Below, piece by piece: positions 23,058-28,388 of a DNA stretch of 28,388 nucleotides (position 1 is its first letter; each line of letters starts with the position of its first letter). Below the pieces are notes generated by a model. The model was not told the origin of the DNA. It saw only the letters and a list, made by a program, of their open reading frames with translations, and did no database searches. The stretch is from the NCBI GenBank assembly GCA_030740295.1, contig JASLXP010000501.1:1-28388 (forward strand), in the 5' to 3' direction. The position numbers were made by a program, and so were the translations under genes. The DNA comes from Planctomycetota bacterium. Its GTDB lineage: Bacteria > Planctomycetota > PUPC01 > JACPCR01.

Positions 23058-23867
23058 ATGGAATTGAACTTTCTTGACAGGCTGGAAAAGAGGCTTGGGA
23101 CTTTCGCTATCCCTCATCTCACTTTTGTGCTGGTAATGGGGCAACTGTGCATATTTGTATTTGGGCATGTGGATGCCCGGATACTGGACCTGCTCAACTT
23201 CGATCCCGTGCTGTTTCAAAGTGGAGAGGTCTGGCGGATTGTAACCTTCCTTTTCATTCCGCCGAGCATGCATCCGATCAGCGCCTTCTTCGGCCTGTAC
23301 CTGTTCTACCTGATGGGCGGGGCCCTGGAAGCCGAGTGGGGCTATTTCAGGTACAACATTTATATCTTTACCGGCAGTCTGGCGACTGTCATTTCGGCAT
23401 TTCTTGCTCAGGATGCTGTCGTCACCAACGCATACATTGGCGGTTCTGTCTTTCTGGCCTTTGCCTATCTGTATCCGAATTTCGAGATCCTCCTTTTCTT
23501 CATCCTGCCGATAAAGGTCCGGTACCTGGCGATGTTTACCTGGATCATTTACGGCTTCTCGTTCGTTACCGGGGATTGGATGACCAGGTTCCTGGTCTTT
23601 GCCTCCGTGAGTAATTTCTTCCTGTTTTTTGGCAAACACATCCTCGGCCGGATGCGGCAGTCACAGCGCAAGATGAGCAGGGATGTCAAGCAACTCAAGA
23701 ACAAGATGCAGCCCTTCCACATCTGCCAATCCTGCAAGAAAACGGAACGGACAGACCCGGAAGAAGATTTCAGGGTCTGCCCGGAATGCGCCGGCGGAGA
23801 GGAGTACTGTCAGGAGCATATTTTTGATCACGAACACGTGACGGAGGCGCGCGGCCATTTTATGTAG
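23058..23867 (+). CDS. Rhomboid-like membrane protein with C-terminal zinc-ribbon tail
   Basis: The 269-residue product has about six hydrophobic segments in residues 15-200 and a rhomboid-like layout. FDPVLFQSGEVWRIVTFLFIP has the conserved WR of loop 1, and LYLFYLMGGALEAEWG matches rhomboid helix 2. The catalytic GxSG motif is degenerate, reading GGSV in YIGGSVFLAF, and no His is found in the last helix (ASVSNFFLFFGK), so proteolysis is doubtful. After a basic linker (about 200-222) comes a Cys/His-rich tail, CQSCKK...CPECAGGEEYCQEHIFDHEH, with two CxxC pairs able to hold zinc. ATG 23058 has no clear Shine-Dalgarno sequence. The protein is probably a non-proteolytic rhomboid relative. Its partner is unknown. 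Confidence 0.8.
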   Translation: MELNFLDRLEKRLGTFAIPHLTFVLVMGQLCIFVFGHVDARILDLLNFDPVLFQSGEVWRIVTFLFIPPSMHPISAFFGLYLFYLMGGALEAEWGYFRYNIYIFTGSLATVISAFLAQDAVVTNAYIGGSVFLAFAYLYPNFEILLFFILPIKVRYLAMFTWIIYGFSFVTGDWMTRFLVFASVSNFFLFFGKHILGRMRQSQRKMSRDVKQLKNKMQPFHICQSCKKTERTDPEEDFRVCPECAGGEEYCQEHIFDHEHVTEARGHFM

Positions 23868-23877
23868 TTTGGGTCAG

Positions 23878-23953
23878 ACTTGCCGCGGAGCGTCAAGACC
23901 ACGAACAAACTTGCCGCGGAGCGTCAAGACCACGAACGAACTTGCCGCGGAGC
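23878..23953. repeat. 31-bp tandem repeat, 2.5 copies
   Basis: Units start at 23878, 23909 and 23940 with a period of exactly 31 bases. The first two are almost identical (ACTTGCCGCGGAGCGTCAAG followed by ACCACGAAC and two variable bases). The third breaks off after 14 bases at 23953. The array begins 10 bases after the rhomboid-like gene and ends about 75 bases before tRNA-Ser. There are no unique spacers, so it is not a CRISPR array. A diverged copy lies at 23001-23025. Confidence 0.9.
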
Positions 23954-24028
23954 TGGCCGGCGTATGTTTGAAAAGGCCGCGGGCACCAGTATAGTTCCGC
24001 CCGTCCCATCCGGGACGAATTTTCGATT

Positions 24029-24118
24029 GGAGAGATGCCAGAGCGGCTGAATGGGCCGGTCTCGAAAACCGGTGTGGCTTCATTGTCACCGAGGGTTCGA
24101 ATCCCTCTCTCTCCGCCA
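24029..24118 (+). tRNA. tRNA-Ser (anticodon CGA), CCA encoded
   Basis: The 90-base gene folds as a class II tRNA. The acceptor stem GGAGAGA (24029-24035) pairs perfectly with TCTCTCC (24108-24114), followed by discriminator G and an encoded CCA (24116-24118). The anticodon stem CCGGT/ACCGG encloses loop CTCGAAA with anticodon CGA at 24063-24065, reading UCG. The long variable arm is TGTGGCTTCATTGTCACC, and the T arm is GAGGG-TTCGAAT-CCCTC (24091-24107). A run of six T (24119-24124) follows at once and may help end transcription. Confidence 0.97.
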
Positions 24119-24122
24119 TTTT

Positions 24123-26477
24123 TTAGAACGCCTCCAGTGGGACAAGTTTGAAGTTGCGGAAATATCCCATGGATTCCGCGGCCCACTGGATCGCAAAGCC
24201 ACCATACAGGAGGGGAGACGTCCCCTCTTTTTTTACGCCGTCGTTAATCTGGATCTGGAAATTGTTGTTGAATTGAATCTTCAATGTTCCGCCAATTGCC
24301 TGGACGTTCAGGTGATGTTCCTTATCCAGAAACGCAGGGAATTTTCCTTTACCGAGGGCCACTTTGCGGCCCCGTGCTTCTGGCAGGCCGCGCATTCTCC
24401 GGATGTTGTGCAGGCGATGGAACTCCCATTCTCCGCTTTGAAGGAATGACAGCCGGTACGCGGTTAGCCCTTGCTCCAGCCAGTTCTCCCGCAGGTTCTG
24501 GACACGGAACAGGAAATGAACGCCGGCCGATTCTTCCGGCATGTTATGCTGATTCAATTCGGGGCTGGCCTGCTTCACCAGAAAATCGAAATCCATGACG
24601 AAGTCCTTCCACGACCGGTCGCCTAGATGAGTAGACAGCAGGGGACCGCGTCCATTGACCCCATAGGAAAAGCCCTCTCGAGCTTTCGGCACTGTATGGA
24701 GACCGTCCTGAATCTTGAATTTCGTCCGACCGGCCGACCACACGTAATCGTCTAGCTTTATTCGCGGCGCGGTCGAATAGTTCATCATCGTTTCGATCTC
24801 CTCGCCGGTAAGTGAGCGGTTGTGGATTCGGATATCGTCGAGTTGGCCATCGAATTGATTCTGGGCCTGCCAGCTCAATGCTCCGATTGCCAGGCGATCA
24901 TGCTTGTACGGCTGAAGATAAGTGGTGCGAGCTTGCGTGCTGTACTGCCCGGCCGACTTAGCATTGACAAAGAAGTGGACCCGCCCTCTGAGGAAGGTTA
25001 CGGCGACATGGGTCCATTCATCCACAGGGATATTTCCCTGGTGTGAAAACCCCGACACCTGGCGTGGCTTGTTACCCATCAGCCTGAGACGCAGCCTCCC
25101 TTTATCGATTTCGAGAATATAGTCACCGTGGGTGGTCCCGCTGTGCCACTTGGAAAATATGTAGCGTGGGCGACCAAACTTATCATTAAAAGAGCGTGGC
25201 CTAATCCACGCGCTCAATGTGAATGCCTCATCAGTATTCAGAGTCTGTTCTGCGGGCAGCAGAATCGGCTTGCTCCCGTCATCGAGATCGAACGCGCTTT
25301 CAGGCCAACCATGCCTGTCAGATGCATAACGACTCTTTGCCGATTCAATCGGATGGTTGAGCTGGCTGCGATCGAGCGAGTGTCCATCCCCCGTCAGCCA
25401 GGCCACCAGTCCATCCTGCCAGGTCTGTTTGGGCTCTTTCTGCAGCAACGGCCGCGCAGTCTCGATCCCCAAGCCATAATTATCCCTCGGCCATTGTGCA
25501 AGGGCTCTGATTCGGTCGGCAGTCAGAATGCGGCTGTAGACGGTGACTTCATCCGCGCGGCCGACGAACTTGTGATCGCTCCAGCGGCCTATCTTCAGTG
25601 AAAACCGGGCGACCAGAGGGCCCAGTTCGCCCTCGGCCTGTTCAATGGCGGATGGCTTGCCGTCCATGAAGAAATTGACCCGCGACTCATCGTCCCAGGT
25701 AGCCGCAATGTGGTGCCACTTTTCTGCAAATGTCGGATGTTGAGTGTTACCACCGACATAGTTGTTGCCATGATTCGTGATGAACCAGAGGCCACGGCCG
25801 GCAGAGATTTGGAATCCAAAATCGATACCACGCGCGCCGATCTGTCCTTTCTGAATCCAAAACCGGTTGTCCTTGAAGAAAGGCAGCCATACCCAGGCTG
25901 CAACGGTCAGGCGCGAGAGTTTCAAGCTGGGCGCATCGCCCGCGTCAATGTAATCCCCCGGGTCAAACTTCATGCCACTGCCGTTGATGCCAGGCGCGAG
26001 GCTCGTACCGTAAAGTTTGCCGTGATTCTTCTCTCCGCTCAGGTCGATTACCTTTCCCGCTTGAATATTCTCGAAGTCATAGTGCAGAACCAGGCCCTCC
26101 TGCAATGGCTTGGGTAACGGGCGTGAAACTGAAAGGCTGAGAATCTGTTGTACCGGCAGATTCATCGCGCCTAGCCTGGAAGCTACCGGCAGAGCCTTGA
26201 GCTCCAGCTTCCCTTTCAAACGCATCGAGTTCGCAAGATCGATGACATACAACTCCTCCTCCCGACTCACAGTTCTGATGTGCCGAAAGGGAATCTCCAC
26301 AGGCCCGAGCACGGTCATGAGTTTCAGCTTCCGTACGTCTTTCGGCACGCCGCGGACAAAGCCGCCGTCCTTGAGCCTTATATCCAGTTGGATAGGAGCA
26401 TCGGTCCGAGCTTCCTCCCCGGGTGTATCAGTGGCAGCGCCAAGGAGAATCAAGAAAAAAAAGTGAGAGTTTGGCAT
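24123..26477 (-). CDS. Secreted protein with two LamG-like domains
   Basis: The 784-residue product starts with a short hydrophobic signal-like segment (MPNSHFFFLILLGAAT). Residues 28-116 form a small beta-rich domain with two similar halves (IRLKDGGFVRGVP... and LANSMRLKGKLEL...), each ending in a hydrophobic strand before the next element. LamG-type concanavalin-like domains follow at about 129-326 (LVLHYDFE, WHHIAATWD, VDEVTVYSRIL-like) and 356-570 (LVAWLTGDGHSLDR, WTHVAVTFLRG, LDDIRIHNRSL). Residues 575-784 look like a third lectin fold of DUF1080 type (DFLVKQASPELN, LNVQAIGGTLKIQFNN). No catalytic motif is visible. Carbohydrate binding is inferred. The gene is convergent with tRNA-Ser, its stop lying 4 bases after the tRNA CCA. 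The start has no clear Shine-Dalgarno sequence. The 201-base gap to the divergent DUF1961 gene shows nothing definite. Confidence 0.85.
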   Translation of the reverse strand: MPNSHFFFLILLGAATDTPGEEARTDAPIQLDIRLKDGGFVRGVPKDVRKLKLMTVLGPVEIPFRHIRTVSREEELYVIDLANSMRLKGKLELKALPVASRLGAMNLPVQQILSLSVSRPLPKPLQEGLVLHYDFENIQAGKVIDLSGEKNHGKLYGTSLAPGINGSGMKFDPGDYIDAGDAPSLKLSRLTVAAWVWLPFFKDNRFWIQKGQIGARGIDFGFQISAGRGLWFITNHGNNYVGGNTQHPTFAEKWHHIAATWDDESRVNFFMDGKPSAIEQAEGELGPLVARFSLKIGRWSDHKFVGRADEVTVYSRILTADRIRALAQWPRDNYGLGIETARPLLQKEPKQTWQDGLVAWLTGDGHSLDRSQLNHPIESAKSRYASDRHGWPESAFDLDDGSKPILLPAEQTLNTDEAFTLSAWIRPRSFNDKFGRPRYIFSKWHSGTTHGDYILEIDKGRLRLRLMGNKPRQVSGFSHQGNIPVDEWTHVAVTFLRGRVHFFVNAKSAGQYSTQARTTYLQPYKHDRLAIGALSWQAQNQFDGQLDDIRIHNRSLTGEEIETMMNYSTAPRIKLDDYVWSAGRTKFKIQDGLHTVPKAREGFSYGVNGRGPLLSTHLGDRSWKDFVMDFDFLVKQASPELNQHNMPEESAGVHFLFRVQNLRENWLEQGLTAYRLSFLQSGEWEFHRLHNIRRMRGLPEARGRKVALGKGKFPAFLDKEHHLNVQAIGGTLKIQFNNNFQIQINDGVKKEGTSPLLYGGFAIQWAAESMGYFRNFKLVPLEAF

Positions 26478-26678
26478 GAACGATGAAAAGTGGTTCAGTC
26501 TGACCGGTGATTGACTTTCAGAATATTAACATCACAACCACTGTTCATGCATGTTTCAGGACCGAAACCTCCAACCAGTTCGTACGGCAACCTTCGGCAG
26601 TAGCCGAAGCACCACACGTGTCGCGCGCCGCACGGAAGATCAGCACAGTAGATTCTTGTAACTCAGAGAGGCACCACC

Positions 26679-27377
26679 ATGCCCGTTGAATACGAAAATG
26701 TTGAGCTCCTTCATTCCGATGATTTTCACGAGCTTTCGAACTGGCATCACGAGGGGATCGGGCGTCTCGAGTCACTGCCCGGCGGCGGCATGCGCCTGGC
26801 GTGTCTGGGCAGCCGCCAGGGCGGCGAAGGCTGCATGGCTTTTTTCCGGCACGACCTGCCGGACCATGTGGCTTACGAATACGACCTGATCGTAAGAACC
26901 CAGGGCGGGCTCGTGATCAATTATCTCGCGATACGGGGCATCAACGGTGAGGACATGATTGCGGACATCGACGACCTCGAACCGCGCACAGGCATCATGG
27001 CGAACTACTTCAGCGCAAAGTGGGGGCTGCAGTCCTACCACGCTTCGATCAGCCGGTTCAACGACGCAGGCGAACATACGGAGACATCCAACTGGCGTCG
27101 CAATCCTGGCTGCAAACTCATTGGCCACGGCATCGACCCCTGCATGGAGATTGGCCGAAAATATCACATCCGAATCGTGAAGGATCGAGGCCATTGCCAA
27201 CTCTTCGCCGATGGCAGATTCGCGCACGGTTTCATGGATCACGACCAATCATCGCCGATACCGGATACCGGCAAATTTGGCTTTCGCCTAATCGGTTCTG
27301 AGGTGGTTGCCGAGGTGTTTAACTTCCAGGTGCATCGGGTCGAGGCGAATGAATCCATTTGGAGATGCCAGGAATGA
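26679..27377 (+). CDS. DUF1961 family protein
   Basis: The 232-residue product resembles DUF1961 proteins, which have a concanavalin-like beta-sandwich fold and often sit near polysaccharide-degradation genes. Typical segments are LHSDDFHELSNWHHEG at the N-terminus, MAFFRHDLPDHVAYEYDLIV, YFSAKWGLQSYHASISRFNDAG, YHIRIVKDRGHCQLFADGRF and FGFRLIGSEVVAEVFNFQVH at the end. There is no signal peptide. The start at ATG 26679 has GAGAGG 7 bases ahead. A catalytic role is not established for the family. Its neighbours, a LamG protein and the giant lectin-fold protein, fit a carbohydrate-related setting. It is divergent from the LamG gene and convergent with the YeeZ-like gene. The 92-base gap to that gene shows no clear terminator. 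Confidence 0.85.
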   Translation: MPVEYENVELLHSDDFHELSNWHHEGIGRLESLPGGGMRLACLGSRQGGEGCMAFFRHDLPDHVAYEYDLIVRTQGGLVINYLAIRGINGEDMIADIDDLEPRTGIMANYFSAKWGLQSYHASISRFNDAGEHTETSNWRRNPGCKLIGHGIDPCMEIGRKYHIRIVKDRGHCQLFADGRFAHGFMDHDQSSPIPDTGKFGFRLIGSEVVAEVFNFQVHRVEANESIWRCQE

Positions 27378-27469
27378 GCAGCGGTGGTCAGGCTGGTGGG
27401 TAGTGACCGTCTTTGAATGCTTCGCCAGTCTCAAATTCGCCTGCCTTAAGAATCGTCTGGTCGTCCGAA

Positions 27470-28300
27470 CTATTCCAAGAACAATGCCTCGTATCCCTCA
27501 CGATACGAGGGATACCTGAACTGGTAGCCGCTTGCTCGGAGCCGCGCGTTTGAGCAACGTTTGCTGCTGAGACGTCGTCGTTCGGAGTAGTCTTCGGTTG
27601 GTGCCGGCACACCGATTCTCTCGGCTATCCATTTGACTACTTCCCGGAGATCGCACGGATCATTATCGACGCCAATGTAGAGTGAGTCCGGTGACTTCAG
27701 ATTCATCAGGTGAGCGAGTGCGCCGACGACGTCTGTGAGATGGATGCGATTGATATAAATTGGCGGCCCGTGGATGGAGATGGCCTTGCCCGACCGGACA
27801 CTTTCCAGCAGCCTCATGCTTCCGGGCCTGTAGATGCCTCCGGCACGCAGGATGGTCGCAGGGAAAGGGCCGTCGAGTATCAGGCGCTCGGCATCAAGTA
27901 TGGTCCGGCCCCGGAAACTGGCCGGCTCTGTCACTGAATCTTCATCAAGCCACTCGCCATCCGTCTGAGCGTACACGCTGGTGCTGGAAGTAAAGAATAT
28001 GCGGCGAAGGGATTGTCTTCCGAGCGAAGCGATCAGGTTACTCAGACCGCCGATATAAGTGGATTCGTATGCTTCCTCGGTTGTGTTGTCGGGAGTTGCA
28101 GTAAAGAAGAGGAAATCCAGATCCTCAGGAAGATCACCGAGCTCTTCCGGGTCCGTGATATCCGCAGCAATTGGAGTGATGGCCTCCGGTAAGAGATGAG
28201 CGTTGCGGCGCAGGCCGAAGACTTCATTGCCTTGTGCAAAAAGTAAGAGGCCCAATGCTGTGCCAACGTCTCCACAGCCTGCGATGAGTATGCGTGCCAT
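27470..28300 (-). CDS. YeeZ-like atypical SDR family protein
   Basis: The 276-residue product is an NAD(P)-binding atypical SDR like E. coli YeeZ. It begins MARILIAGCGDVGTALG, with the GxGxxG motif, and has FFTATPDNTTEEAYESTYIGGLSNL, then IFFTSSTSVYAQTDGEWLDE, LRAGGIYRPGS, and INRIHLTDVVGALAHLM. The standard YxxxK pair is absent at its expected place (GRTILDAERLIL), which is normal for this subgroup. The reaction of YeeZ proteins is not known. ATG 28300 begins the Rossmann strand, and the ribosome binding site is weak. The upstream 88 bases to the window end hold no visible gene start. The 3' end of the gene contains a 9-bp palindrome at 27487-27510. Confidence 0.87.
   Translation of the reverse strand: MARILIAGCGDVGTALGLLLFAQGNEVFGLRRNAHLLPEAITPIAADITDPEELGDLPEDLDFLFFTATPDNTTEEAYESTYIGGLSNLIASLGRQSLRRIFFTSSTSVYAQTDGEWLDEDSVTEPASFRGRTILDAERLILDGPFPATILRAGGIYRPGSMRLLESVRSGKAISIHGPPIYINRIHLTDVVGALAHLMNLKSPDSLYIGVDNDPCDLREVVKWIAERIGVPAPTEDYSERRRLSSKRCSNARLRASGYQFRYPSYREGYEALFLE
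27487..27510. repeat. Palindrome at the 3' end of the YeeZ-like gene
   Basis: CCTCGTATC (27487-27495) and GATACGAGG (27502-27510) form a perfect 9-bp stem with a 6-base loop, inside the last codons of the gene on the minus strand, 17 bases before its stop codon. The right arm runs on into GGATAC, repeating part of the arm. No T-run follows on the minus strand, so it is not a standard terminator. It may protect or stall the mRNA end, or be chance. Confidence 0.5.
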
Positions 28301-28388
28301 GTGATATCTTGACGGTCACTCGATCACGTGTGGTTCTTGTGCTCTACGGTTTCAGTCTGAGTGCAGAATCATCTGCCCCACCGAGACG

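Noticed and set aside
23878..23953. CRISPR array
   Set aside because: The 31-bp units abut directly with no unique spacers, there are only 2.5 copies, and no cas gene is present.
23868..24028. Integration site of a mobile element at tRNA-Ser
   Set aside because: No integrase, no duplicated tRNA 3' end and no phage genes were seen. The repeats do not match the tRNA sequence.

Overview
The window is a bacterial chromosome segment of moderate GC (roughly 50-55% by eye), with Shine-Dalgarno-led genes on both strands. A core ribosomal pair (rplM-rpsI) at the left end sits beside an accessory repertoire: a sulfatase, a Gfo/Idh/MocA oxidoreductase, an EboE-like TIM barrel, DUF1961, LamG-type lectin-fold proteins and a 2132-residue secreted multidomain protein. 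This mix is typical of PVC-type bacteria (Planctomycetes, Verrucomicrobia, Lentisphaerae) and of environmental phyla with similar gene content. That placement is inferred from gene content only and was not tested by phylogeny.

Layout. Bases 1-1127 hold a near-consensus promoter, rplM, rpsI and a strong intrinsic terminator. A four-helix membrane protein follows (1243-1731, +). Convergent to it is a minus-strand run: patatin-like lipase -> RsmC/RlmG-like methyltransferase -> Prc/Tsp-type C-terminal processing protease -> DUF4870 membrane protein (6775 down to 1754). Divergent from the lipase are a DUF2079 polytopic membrane protein (6856-9087) and a small membrane-anchored protein whose reading frame breaks at a run of seven T.

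Bases 9908-15550 form a compact divergent cluster. An SDR epimerase-like gene and a sulfatase read left. A second SDR-like gene with altered motifs, a Gfo/Idh/MocA oxidoreductase and an EboE-like TIM barrel read right. Several gene junctions in and beside this cluster carry heptanucleotide tandem repeats, two of them as inverted pairs. The content suggests remodelling of a sulfated sugar, cyclitol or similar small molecule, but the substrate cannot be read from the sequence.

Bases 15645-22965 (minus) hold the giant secreted protein, made of concanavalin-like, jelly-roll and FN3/Ig-like repeats. Just downstream of it, and probably co-transcribed, is the most unusual gene of the window: two tandem domains resembling NHLP (nitrile-hydratase-like leader peptide) sequences fused to a STAS domain. 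To the right are a rhomboid-like membrane protein with degenerate catalytic motifs and a C-terminal zinc-ribbon-like tail, flanked by copies of a GC-rich repeat; a tRNA-Ser(CGA); a secreted two-LamG protein; a DUF1961 protein; and a YeeZ-like atypical SDR.

The leading candidates for something undescribed are the NHLP-NHLP-STAS fusion paired with the giant protein, and the heptamer repeats confined to one gene cluster. No CRISPR array, transposase, prophage or rRNA gene was seen.
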